A stretch of DNA of 64,000 nucleotides, from the NCBI GenBank assembly GCA_007859835.1, contig SJPJ01000001.1, positions 8,346,329 through 8,410,328 of the forward strand, given 5' to 3'. Position 1 is the first letter of the stretch, and every line of letters begins with the position of its first letter. The notes beneath the pieces are model-generated. The model was not told where the DNA came from. It saw only the letters and a list, made by a program, of their open reading frames with translations, and searched no databases. Origin of the DNA: Novipirellula herctigrandis (lineage in GTDB: Bacteria; Planctomycetota; Planctomycetia; Pirellulales; Pirellulaceae). Positions 7,819 through 16,947 of the stretch are shown piece after piece. The position numbers and the translations under genes were made by a program.

Positions 7819-10077
7819 ATGGAAATTGTGGGATTTTTAAAAATAGAAGGGAAAGCACCGGTGAGAAAGAGATTTTCCGCGTTAGCATTGTTTGTCCCCC
7901 TGACCCTGGGCGTTGTCCTGCTACCGGTTGGCCTTCACGCACAAACGACCGTCACATGGGATGGTGCCGGTGATGGCACGACCTATGAAGACGGCGGTAA
8001 CTGGGGCGGAAGTGCTCCCGCGGATGATCTCACCACCAATATCGCCGAATTCACCGGCCCGACCGTCGATCTGTCGTCCACTCGCCAAGTGAATGGCCTT
8101 AATTTTAGCAGTGGTTCCACCTTGTCAGGATCCGGTAACATCGAAGTCGGGTCGAGTGGCATCGTCGCCGGCGGCGACAGCACGATTGGCACCGGAGTCA
8201 CTTTCAATCAGTCTAATTCCGATATCAATCTTTCCGGTGGGACTCTCGATATCACTGGCCAAGTCTTCGGCAGCGGGGATATCACGATCAACGACACGGG
8301 CGCTAGCGACCCGACGGTTCATTTACATTTCAACACGAACGACGCTAGTTTCACCGGCGACTACACCGTGATAGGGGATGGCGTGCTTCGATCAGAAAGG
8401 CACTCTCTTAGGCTATCCGCCGGGGGCGGCACCATCACGCTGGACGGTGGCACGGTATCTGCCGATGGCGACCATCTCGATTTGAGCGGTCGTGACGTTG
8501 TCCTGACTTCAAACGGGGGCACGCTCCAGCATGCCCACGCCAGAAACGTGTTTGGTGGTTACGCGGTTTCAGGTGCTGGGGAATTGACGATCAGTGGGGA
8601 ATTATCTACATCCACCGCTGGGCGAATGCAACTGCAAGGTACCAACACTTACACCGGGGGCACTCGCATTGTGAATGGTGGCCAAGCATGGGCCTATTCT
8701 GATGCGTCGTTCGGTGCTGCAGGCACCTCGATTACGATGGATAGCGGCGGGACGTATTATGCTGCGAACAATGTGGATATCGGTACACGCGCGATCATCG
8801 TGGAGAGTGGTGGCGGCAGATTCAATACAAACAATAAGACCACGACTGTGGGAGGCGTGATTTCAGGTTCCGGCGCCTTGGATGTGGTTGGTAGCGGAAC
8901 GCTTCTGCTTACGGCGGACAGCACCGCCACCTACACGGGCGACATCTCGATTGATGGAAACGCAGTCGTGAAAGCGGCAAGAAACAGTATCGCCTTGGAC
9001 AGCGGCTCCGCCAACATCAATCTCTCAAACGGAGGTGAACTGTCTGCAAATGCCGACCACTTTGATTTGACCGGCCGCAATATTGTCTTGGGTGAAGCCG
9101 GTGGCGTCCTTCGCCATGCCCACGCCAGGAACATCTATGGCATGGGCGGTACCGTCATCTCAGGTGCTGGTGAATTGACGCTTGCTGGTAGCAGTTCGGA
9201 TGCCGGGCGGATCCAACTGCAGGGGACTAACACCTACACCGGGGGCACTCGCATTATCGACGGTGCTCAGGCATGGGCCTATTCCGAGGCGTCCTTGGGT
9301 GATGTGAATTCTTCGGTTACCATCGATGGCGGCGATTATTTTGCTAATAGTAACGTGATTCACAGCGCTCGCGACTTCATTATTGAAAGTGGTGGGGCTG
9401 AATTCAAGAATAACGATAAGACCACCACTATCGATGGTGTGTTTTCAGGAACAGGCACCCTGACAATCGCCGACAATAGCGGACAGCTCCGTTTGCGAAA
9501 TGCGGGCAATCTGTTCTCGGGCGATATCGAATTCGCAGGAGCTGACTCCAAGCTAGTCGTGAAGTCACTCGGTGGTGGTTCCTACGGTGGTAGCATTAGC
9601 GGTATTGACCCTGGTTCAATTTTTGACATCACCGGAACGGTTCTGCTCGAAGGTGACAGCACCTTCCTTGGCCAAACTAGGCTGTTCGGCGACGGTGCAA
9701 TCGGCGGTAACGGCTCGATTGATGGAAGCCTCCTGCTTAACGCAGGCACAAAGTTTGTCTTCTCCGAAACTAGCACTCTTGATGTCGCAGGCACGGTCAC
9801 CTTGGACAACACCTTCGGTGTTGATGATCTGGTTGGCATTTCTTCGGGTACGGCGGATGGTACCTATACGCTGATCGGTGAAACCGCCTCCGTGTTTGAC
9901 AACATCGAGAACTTTGGGGTCGCCAATGCGTTCGATCTGGGCAGTGGCAAGAGCGCCTACTTCCAAAACGGCAGTCTACAGCTCGTCGTCTCGGCCGTGG
10001 CTGTTCCGGAACCTGGTTCGCTTGCGATGCTAGGCCTGGGATGTGTTGCCCTCGTGGTCCGCCGACGTCGGTTCTAG
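7819..10077 (+). CDS. PEP-CTERM protein with autotransporter-type beta-strand repeats
   Basis: This encodes 752 residues from ATG 7819; a GTG at 7861, just ahead of the basic residues of the signal peptide (RKRFSALALFVPLTLGVVLL), is an equally good start. The mature protein is Gly/Ser/Thr/Asn-rich with repeated strands such as SGSGNIEVGS, GTNTYTGGTRI and GAGELTI, typical of autotransporter-associated beta-strand repeats that form a right-handed beta-helix. Two copies of a 194-residue module follow each other. The C-terminus is a full PEP-CTERM sorting signal: VPEPGS, a hydrophobic helix, then RRRRF. Such proteins are processed by an exosortase and delivered to the surface or matrix. No catalytic domain is visible. 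It heads a run of three same-strand PEP-CTERM genes, so a structural or substrate-binding role is likely. Confidence 0.88.
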   Translation: MEIVGFLKIEGKAPVRKRFSALALFVPLTLGVVLLPVGLHAQTTVTWDGAGDGTTYEDGGNWGGSAPADDLTTNIAEFTGPTVDLSSTRQVNGLNFSSGSTLSGSGNIEVGSSGIVAGGDSTIGTGVTFNQSNSDINLSGGTLDITGQVFGSGDITINDTGASDPTVHLHFNTNDASFTGDYTVIGDGVLRSERHSLRLSAGGGTITLDGGTVSADGDHLDLSGRDVVLTSNGGTLQHAHARNVFGGYAVSGAGELTISGELSTSTAGRMQLQGTNTYTGGTRIVNGGQAWAYSDASFGAAGTSITMDSGGTYYAANNVDIGTRAIIVESGGGRFNTNNKTTTVGGVISGSGALDVVGSGTLLLTADSTATYTGDISIDGNAVVKAARNSIALDSGSANINLSNGGELSANADHFDLTGRNIVLGEAGGVLRHAHARNIYGMGGTVISGAGELTLAGSSSDAGRIQLQGTNTYTGGTRIIDGAQAWAYSEASLGDVNSSVTIDGGDYFANSNVIHSARDFIIESGGAEFKNNDKTTTIDGVFSGTGTLTIADNSGQLRLRNAGNLFSGDIEFAGADSKLVVKSLGGGSYGGSISGIDPGSIFDITGTVLLEGDSTFLGQTRLFGDGAIGGNGSIDGSLLLNAGTKFVFSETSTLDVAGTVTLDNTFGVDDLVGISSGTADGTYTLIGETASVFDNIENFGVANAFDLGSGKSAYFQNGSLQLVVSAVAVPEPGSLAMLGLGCVALVVRRRRF
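8341..9504 (+). repeat. Internal duplication: two 582-base modules
   Basis: Codons 8341-8922 and 8923-9504 encode two 194-residue modules aligned with a constant 582-base offset. Matching landmarks include FTGDYTV / YTGDISI, DHLDLSGRDVVL / DHFDLTGRNIVL, LQHAHARN / LRHAHARN, LQGTNTYTGGTRI (identical), QAWAYSDAS / QAWAYSEAS and NNKTTTVGGV / NDKTTTIDGV. Many short blocks are identical also at the DNA level. The pattern shows whole-module duplication inside the PEP-CTERM gene. Confidence 0.9.
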
Positions 10078-10096
10078 GGACGTGATTTTTATTGCG

Positions 10097-10128
10097 AGTC
10101 GGCCCGCTCCTTAGGCAGCAGGCCGACT
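10097..10128 (+). terminator. Stem-loop downstream of the first PEP-CTERM gene
   Basis: The arms agtcggcc and ggccgact pair perfectly over 8 bp with a 16-base loop, starting 20 bases after the stop codon. There is no T-run after the right arm, so it is at best a weak or Rho-assisted transcript end or an mRNA-stabilising hairpin. Confidence 0.35.
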
Positions 10129-10337
10129 ACTCTCAAGCTAACGATTTGAACCCTTCCCCCCGCCGATCTAGACGCAGTCGCTCGTAGACGAGGTGTTTTT
10201 GAGTGAGTCGGCGTTTGGGTTCAAACCCAAGTCAATTACAAAAAGTGTCTAAGGCACCCTTCCTTTAAGCGAACGCCATGAAAAGTTGCTGCGACAAGTC
10301 GGCGAACTCAGTTTGTATTCCGAGCAATGGCTCAATC

Positions 10338-13232
10338 ATGAATCTAGAACGAAATAGCGCGAGACCAATCTTTGGCGTACTGCTGCTTGCTGTGGTACTT
10401 TGCCAAACGGCGTCGGGACAATATACAGCCAATAGCTTGGCGGAATTGCGTAGCTTCGCATCGGCCCACAACAATGCGACGATCACCCTGGCGGCCGGTG
10501 ACTACTGGATCGACGGTGACCATATCGCCAATCCGACCAGTTCCGAGCCAACATTTCTGGAACTGACGGGTACCGGCAACACCTATAATCTTACGGGTGC
10601 CAACATCAAGCTCGATACACGCAAGCTTGATGGATTCGGTCGAGCGCTCGGCCATGACAGCGGCATCGAAGTGGTCAAGATCAGTGGTTCCAATAACACC
10701 GTCAACGGACTTAGTCTGACTGGGTATGACGTGGACGTGAGCACTCCAGCCCAACGCCATGCTGACTGGGCCGCCGTCTATGTTCAGATGACCGGAACCA
10801 GCAACACCGTCAATGGAGCTCACGTCTTGACCCGCGGTTCGTCCCCCTACGGACTAGGGGATGTGTTCGGTAAGGGGGCGCGGGTAAGCCCGCAGGGATG
10901 GGATCCCGGACCGGCACTCGATGAGAATGGCGACCCGGTTGGCGATGGGGTGGGGCTGCCTTGGCACGGCCATAACAAGACATCCGCGTTCCAGGTCATC
11001 GACACCGTCGACGCAGTGATCAACGACATGCACCTGGACGTCAAAACCTACGGGCACGGCTTTTTTGTCCAGGGGACGGCAACCAACACCACGCTCACCA
11101 ACAGCACCGTCACCGGCGAGCTATTCTCTAGCAACGACGTGATCGCAACCGATCTGTACCAGGAATACGGCTTCACCTCTCACGGCAATGAACTTCCCGC
11201 CGACATGATGATCTCGGGTGCCGAAGACGGAGTGCGGATGTACAACGGCCCCAGTGGGCTGACGGTCGACAACGTGGTCGTCACCAACATGCGGACCGGC
11301 TTCTCGACCGCGCTGGGTAAAGGCGACATCAACCTCAACAACGTCGAGGCTTACGGCACAGAGAACGCATTCAACTTCAAGTCTAGCACCACCATCACGA
11401 ACGCCAAGGGCGACATCACGCACGGTCCGCTGCTGCACACTCCCTACGACAGCGCAAGCAACACGTCGATCGATATTGAGCTGGTTGGTGGCGTCCCCGA
11501 AGGGGTGGACTGGGCGGTGGCTTACGTCGCCGGCAACAACCTCGACATCACGATCAATAGAGACCTTGCTGCGGGGGCTCTGCCGGCGGATTCATTGGTT
11601 CGGTTTGGCCAGGTGTTCTTTGATAATTGGCGCGATTCGAAACACCCCACTGGCCCAGAGGATCACGGCGACAACAACTTCGACTATATCAATTCCGAGT
11701 TCCACAACAATACGAACCAGATGCTGGTGCTCGGCAATGAAGTCACAGGCAACACCGGCAGTTCTCAAGCTGGCGTGATTAGTAACGGCAAAGACAACCA
11801 GTATGACGGGGTCACGATGGTCTTTGACGGTACCCGTCTCACGGCCCAACACGTCAACGGTTTGGGCAACGGTGGCACTGACGCCGACGGGACGCTTGAC
11901 TCCAACGGCTCGATCGTTTTCGATGGCTCGACTCTGGAAATCCAGGCCGGAATCCGCATCACCAACGAAAAACTTGTGATCACCGGCGACGGGGTCGATG
12001 GCAAGGGCGCCCTCTACAGCGAAGGGTCGACCACATCCGGCGATACCCGTTTCGGTAGTTCCAACAACAGCGATGAGAGCACGGTTTTCCTCGACGGCGA
12101 TGCTTCCATCGGCGTGGGCGGCGCGGGCAAAGGGATGTTGGTCGGTCGGATCCAGGGCACCGGCGACCTGACCAAACGCGGAGCGGGCGAGTTGGTCATG
12201 AGCAAATCCAGCAACTACGACGGCGACCTGATTGTTGCCGAGGGCCACGTCACGGCCCGATCGAACGTGGTTCGCCAAGGACTGAGCGTTGCGGCGGATG
12301 CCTCCATTTCAGCGATTGGCAACAACGCGTTCAATACCACCGGCGATGTCGATCTGGACGGCACCTTGGATCTCAATAGCCGTGGCGGCAACTTCATTAG
12401 CGTCCTCAGCGGCACAATCGGTCGTTTGAACGGCAGCGGTCGAATCACATCCTCGAACACCGGGAACGCGAGTTCCGGCGGAACGCTGAACTTCGCTGGC
12501 AACGGCGCCGATGGGCTCTTCAGCGGTGCGATCGACGGCGCCGTCAGCCTCGTCAAGTCCGGCGCCAACACGCAGACCCTCGCCGGCACGATGACCCATA
12601 CGGGCACGACGATCGTCACCGCAGGTCACTTGTTTGTCAACGGAACTCACACCGGTGGCGACGATTACACCATCACAGCCGATGGCTTTCTCGGTGGCAA
12701 CGGGGCGATTGATTCGGCGGTGTTGGTGGAAACAGGTGGCCATTTGGCACCAGGTGCGAGTGCCGGATCACTGTTCGTCAGCGATTTGATGTTGTCATCG
12801 GGGTCGTTCTTCGATGTCGAAGTTGGAGGAACGACGGCGGGATCCGAATATGACCAATTGACGACTGACACGGCGATGCTCGATGGGATTTTGAGTATTT
12901 CGCTGCTTGAAGCGGACGAATCAGCCTACCTTCCTTTGCTGAGCGACAGCTTCACCGTTCTATTGTCCAACAACGCATTGTCGGGCGTGTTTGAGAATGT
13001 CGTCAGTGGTGAACGACTCGCAACCGTCGCGGGCGAAGGGACATTCGTGGTGACGTACGGCGGTGGGACCAATTCGGTGGTCCTTTCGAACTTCCTCGTC
13101 TCAGCAGTACCTGAGCCGAGTTCAGCCGCGATGTTGGGGATGCTTGGCATCTCGGTATTGATAGTGCGGCGGCGAAAGCGGAGCCACGCCATCGGACGTG
13201 TGTTCCCAAGAACCGAATCCCAGCAACACTGA
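10338..13232 (+). CDS. PEP-CTERM right-handed beta-helix protein
   Basis: This encodes 964 residues from ATG 10338, which starts a standard signal peptide (MNLERNSARPIFGVLLLAVV, cut after ASGQ). An ATG at 10278 is possible but adds 20 polar residues. Residues 30-400 look like a parallel beta-helix of the pectate-lyase/polysaccharide-lyase type: ITLAAGDYWIDGDHI, then repeated N-rich turns (GTGNTYNLTGANI, SGSNNTVNGLSLTGY, TGTSNTVNGAHVLTRG, DGVRMYNGPSGLTVDNVVVTN). Residues 560-850 are autotransporter-type repeats (LVKSGANTQTLAGTMTHTG). The end is a PEP-CTERM signal, VPEPSS plus hydrophobic helix plus RRRKR, with an unusual 15-residue extension after the basic cluster. Lyase activity is possible but no catalytic triad could be assigned. 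It lies 68 bases before the GH30 gene and is probably cotranscribed with it. Confidence 0.85.
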   Translation: MNLERNSARPIFGVLLLAVVLCQTASGQYTANSLAELRSFASAHNNATITLAAGDYWIDGDHIANPTSSEPTFLELTGTGNTYNLTGANIKLDTRKLDGFGRALGHDSGIEVVKISGSNNTVNGLSLTGYDVDVSTPAQRHADWAAVYVQMTGTSNTVNGAHVLTRGSSPYGLGDVFGKGARVSPQGWDPGPALDENGDPVGDGVGLPWHGHNKTSAFQVIDTVDAVINDMHLDVKTYGHGFFVQGTATNTTLTNSTVTGELFSSNDVIATDLYQEYGFTSHGNELPADMMISGAEDGVRMYNGPSGLTVDNVVVTNMRTGFSTALGKGDINLNNVEAYGTENAFNFKSSTTITNAKGDITHGPLLHTPYDSASNTSIDIELVGGVPEGVDWAVAYVAGNNLDITINRDLAAGALPADSLVRFGQVFFDNWRDSKHPTGPEDHGDNNFDYINSEFHNNTNQMLVLGNEVTGNTGSSQAGVISNGKDNQYDGVTMVFDGTRLTAQHVNGLGNGGTDADGTLDSNGSIVFDGSTLEIQAGIRITNEKLVITGDGVDGKGALYSEGSTTSGDTRFGSSNNSDESTVFLDGDASIGVGGAGKGMLVGRIQGTGDLTKRGAGELVMSKSSNYDGDLIVAEGHVTARSNVVRQGLSVAADASISAIGNNAFNTTGDVDLDGTLDLNSRGGNFISVLSGTIGRLNGSGRITSSNTGNASSGGTLNFAGNGADGLFSGAIDGAVSLVKSGANTQTLAGTMTHTGTTIVTAGHLFVNGTHTGGDDYTITADGFLGGNGAIDSAVLVETGGHLAPGASAGSLFVSDLMLSSGSFFDVEVGGTTAGSEYDQLTTDTAMLDGILSISLLEADESAYLPLLSDSFTVLLSNNALSGVFENVVSGERLATVAGEGTFVVTYGGGTNSVVLSNFLVSAVPEPSSAAMLGMLGISVLIVRRRKRSHAIGRVFPRTESQQH

Positions 13233-13299
13233 CTCATTGATCCGATAACAACTTGCCTACTTGTCTCGGACGCGTGTTAGACAGATTTTAGAGAACGTC

Positions 13300-16098
13300 A
13301 TGAAAGACTTTCGCATTGTACTGCTGTTCATATTGAGTGCTTTGCTTCTCATTAAATCACCTGAGGCCGCGGCGCAGGCTATCGATGTCAACACGAGTGA
13401 TCGCAACCACCGGTTCGAGGCCTGGGGCACATCGTTGGCCTGGATGGGCAATGAGATCGGCGGCCAGTCCAACGCCCAGGGACGCGAAGACATGATGGAC
13501 CTCCTGTTCGACCAGACCAACGGGCTGGGGCTGAACTTCGCGTGATACAACATCGGGGCCGGGTCGAATCCCGATACTTCGGTACAAAACATCACCCGGC
13601 CCGGTGCCAAAATGGAAGGCTGGGTACCCACGGCACCCACGACGGTTTCTGACACCAGCACATGGACTTGGGATTGGAACGCCGACGCGACCCAGCGGTT
13701 GGTCTTGGACATGGCCATCGATCGCGGCGTCACTCGGGTCGAGGCTTTCGCCAACTCCGCACCGTGGTGGATGACAAACTCGCTTAGTTCGTCGGGCTCA
13801 TCAACAAGCAGCAATAATCTTTCGACCGCCCGACAGAATGAGTTTGCCCATTACATGCTTGAGGTGGCCGATCACTTTGAATCGAATCTCGGCATTCAGT
13901 TCAACACGATCACCCCCGTGAACGAACCGGGATCAGGTTTTTGGACTGGCGGCAGTGGCCAGGAGGGGATGATCATTACCCCAATCAGGCAGCGGAGCCT
14001 AATCACGACGTTCGGCCAGGAAATGGACAACCGTGGCTCACGAATGGGCCTAGTCGGCCCGGAGGAAACCTCAACCGATCAGAGCGCCGACACCTGGGGT
14101 GTTTACAGCACCACAACCAAGTCGCACATCGATCAAGTCAATACGCACACGTATCCCTTCAACGGCGGCAGCGGCCAATCCGATTCCGAACGTTTGTTCA
14201 ACGCGGTCAGTTCCGATGGCAAGAAGATTTATGCGACGGAGTATGGTACCGGCCAGGGCGCCATCCGGATGGCCGAGCAGATCAACTCGGACATCCGCTA
14301 CCTCGACGCGGCCGGTTGGACCTACTGGCAGGCGGTCGAAGACAACAACGGCAGCGGCTGGGGCCTGGCGATCCAACACTTCAACGGAACGAATCCCCGG
14401 TTCGATGTCCAAGACCAATACTTTGGGTTGAAACAGTTTTCGGCGCACATCCGTCCCGGCTCCGAAATCATCGAACTCGATGGCCAAGAAAATATCACCG
14501 CAGCCTACGACCCGCGGACCGGCACCACGGCGGTGGTGGTCACCAACGACGGAGCTGATTCAGCTTCGGATAATTACAGCTTCAACCTGGACCAACAGGT
14601 GATGTCCACCCGACTAATCCGAACCACCGACGAAAACAACAGCCTGCGGACCAATGCCTACGAGTCGCTCGGGGCGGCGACGGTGGCTGGTAACAATGTG
14701 AGCTTTGACTCGGTGGGAAATTCCATCACCACGGCGGTCATCCACCATCGGCCCAACCTAGTGCGGAACGGTAACTTTGATGATCACGGGGCGGCTACCG
14801 GGGCGGCTATCTCCGATTGGCAGTTCGCGGGCGATGCCGAGTTTGATACCGGCAGCGACCACACGTTCGACGTCCCCGGGACCGGCACGGGCGTGCTGAA
14901 AACCCAGGGCGATGCGACCGAGGGCCGCATGTTCCAGACGGGCATCGGTGATGCCGATACGGACTTGACCGGGGTCGCGTTCCAGTTGTCGGCCGACGTG
15001 CGGTTCCTGAACGCTGGCAGCCGCAACTACGACGCGGACGCCTACCTCGCGCTCGAGTTCTACGGTGCTGACGACCAAACTCTCGCGTCAACGTCGCTCA
15101 ATGAATACCAGACGCACATCGAGCCCGCACCCAGCGTGAAAGGCGACGGGAACGAGAGCAGCGTCGTGGGTAGCGATCCCAACGACAACCAATACCGCAC
15201 CTACGTCAGCGAGCGTTTCGTGGCCCCTGAAGGCACACGCTACGTGCGTCCGGTGATCCGGTTTGACAATCTCGGAGATGATGACAACAGTTCCTTGACG
15301 TTTGTTGACAATGTTCGGCTGCAGGAAGTCCACCCCGAAGCTGTGGCGCGTGAGTGGAATGCCGAGAGCGGTGGGGACTGGACCAATGACCGTAGTTGGC
15401 TGAATCACTCGCTGGTCGAAACGAACAAGCACGCCTACTTTGGCAACGCAATCACCGAAGACAGCAACATTGCCATCGATAGTACTCAAGCCGTGACCGG
15501 ATTGACGTTCTTCAGCGAGCATCAATACAACCTTCAAGGCACGGGCAAGCTTGAAATTGGGGAAGCCGCTTCTCCCCTAAACTTGATCGATGTGCGTGTC
15601 GGCAGCCACCTAGTGAACGTACAAACCGAACTGATGGACAATCTTGATATCCAAATTCTTCCCGGTGCGACGATAAGCTTCGATTCGGGGTTCGACCTCG
15701 CTGGACATGAGCTCGCGAAGCTTGGGGCTGGCGAAGTCGAATTCAACATCGGGTTCATGATGAATGGCGGTACCCTGTCAGCCTATGCTGCTCCCGATGC
15801 CAGCATCTTCTTTGGCTCCGATGCCCTGCTGAATGGTGATTTTGAGTTGCTGATCTCGGCAGGCCAAGTTTTGCAGTTGGGCGATACCTTCGAGTTGGCG
15901 GCCTTTACGACGCTTAGTGACTCGTTTGACGAAATTATCCTGCCCACGCTTTCGGACGGACTCGTTTGGGACGTGAATTACGAAACCAATCGACTTTCCG
16001 CAGGCGTCGTCAGCGCAGTCCCCGAGCCAGCATCGGCGACCTTCATCTTGGTTGCTGTCCTTGCCTTGAACATTCGTCGGCGCAGGCAAACAGTTTAA
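13300..16098 (+). pseudogene. GH30 endo-beta-1,6-galactanase-like PEP-CTERM protein split by an in-frame UGA
   Basis: The frame from ATG 13300 to TAA 16098 has 932 codons with one internal stop, TGA at 13543-13545 (codon 82). On both sides it reads as one GH30 enzyme: signal peptide (FRIVLLFILSALLLI), FEAWGTSLAWMGNEIGGQ, GLGLNFA, stop, YNIGAGSNPDTS, then FANSAPWWMTNS. The catalytic Glu pair is intact: NEPGSGFW (Glu about 209) and YATEYGTGQGA (Glu about 314). In the family the codon after NFA is usually Arg (NFARYNIG), so a CGA to TGA transition explains the stop. Downstream are a galactose-binding-like beta domain (LVRNGNFDDHG, about residues 486-685) and a PEP-CTERM signal (VPEPAS, hydrophobic helix, RRRRQ). 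With the GH51 arabinofuranosidase it suggests type II arabinogalactan breakdown. It may be a very young pseudogene, a sequencing error, or a readthrough gene. Confidence 0.85.
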
Positions 16099-16523
16099 GT
16101 GGACGCACCGCAGGTGTAACGACAGGGACTCCGGCCCGTCGAGGCAAAAATCTCAGTCGACCATTCAACACGGAAATTCAAGTTCTGTGAGCAATGAAAC
16201 TCCGCTGGATTGACATGCTTGATCGTGTCCATAAAGTTCCCGCAAGCGTTCCCATTGGAATAGAAACAAACTTCAATCGACCACAGGCTTGCCCACGCAG
16301 GTTTACTTTTGCTCCCAAACCAATGATCGTCTTGGTTGTACTTCAACCGAGAGCTCGATGAAACTTATTCTGCAGCCGTGGTGGTTGGGGCAATCGACAT
16401 CTACACGCAAAAGTTGCGTTGAAATATCACTTTCGATATTCAGCTAGGATGAAATTCCAGAATGAACGGAACACCGAAATTGGTCAATTGCTGGTTTCGC
16501 TGTTGAGATCCATTTTTGGATAG
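16099..16523. other. Intergenic region after the GH30 gene
   Basis: About 425 bases without a gene I can support. A minus-strand frame between 16095 and 16346 is open but has no recognisable domain and overlaps the end of the GH30 gene by only a few bases. Confidence 0.4.
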
Positions 16524-16760
16524 ATGGGCTGCGATGTGCATTTGGATCATCGACGACTCGACTCGATCGTCAACCGGTTGGTGTTAGGATTGATCACGTC
16601 GGCGTTGTTCGTCGGCTCCGCGTTGCTAATGGGCAATCAAGTCAGGCCAAATGTATTTGAAACATCGATGCCTGGCGCCGCCGGATGCCTTTTCGCGGTC
16701 TATCTTGGCTTGAGAGGCTCTACGCAATCAAGGAATCAGGAAATTTGTCACGGATTCGAT
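16524..16760 (+). pseudogene. C-terminal fragment of a UbiB/ABC1-family kinase
   Basis: Two short frames join into the end of a UbiB/ABC1-type protein. LDHRRLDSIVNRLVLGLITS is followed by ALFVGSALLMGNQVRP and PGAAGCLFAVYLGL, then, after a one-base frame slip near 16713, RLYAIKESGNL. The paired C-terminal hydrophobic helices and the closing R-x-I-x-x-S-G-x-L are typical for the family. The kinase-like domain is absent upstream. This is a leftover of a gene lost by deletion, not an expressed protein. Confidence 0.65.
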
Positions 16761-16860
16761 CGCCAGATTACCTCGTCGACTCGTTCGTGAATCAACGACT
16801 TGTGGAATTCTGTACAACGAAAGGCCTGATCTTACCCTGCCGGCACGGAGTCGTCGGCGA

Positions 16861-16933
16861 TTCGATCCTGGCTTGTCATTTTGCTATACTCTCGCGTCTG
16901 AATTCCGTCACTGCGTCTGAGATCCGTCACTCA
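16861..16933 (+). promoter_or_regulatory. Putative promoter and 19-bp direct repeat ahead of the AraC-type gene
   Basis: TATACT at 16885-16890 (within tgctatact) is a good -10 element, and ttcgat at 16861 is a weak -35 with 18-base spacing. Immediately after the -10 lie two copies of a 19-base unit: gtctgaattccgtcactgc at 16896 and gtctgagatccgtcactca at 16915. AraC-type proteins often bind direct repeats about two helix turns apart, so this may be an autoregulatory operator over the transcription start. This is inference from position and repeat only. Confidence 0.4.
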
Positions 16934-16947
16934 CGAGAAGTTCACCC

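Noticed and set aside
13543-13545. UGA read as selenocysteine
   Set aside because: The position is normally Arg, far from the active-site Glu pair, and no selenocysteine insertion hairpin was apparent just downstream.
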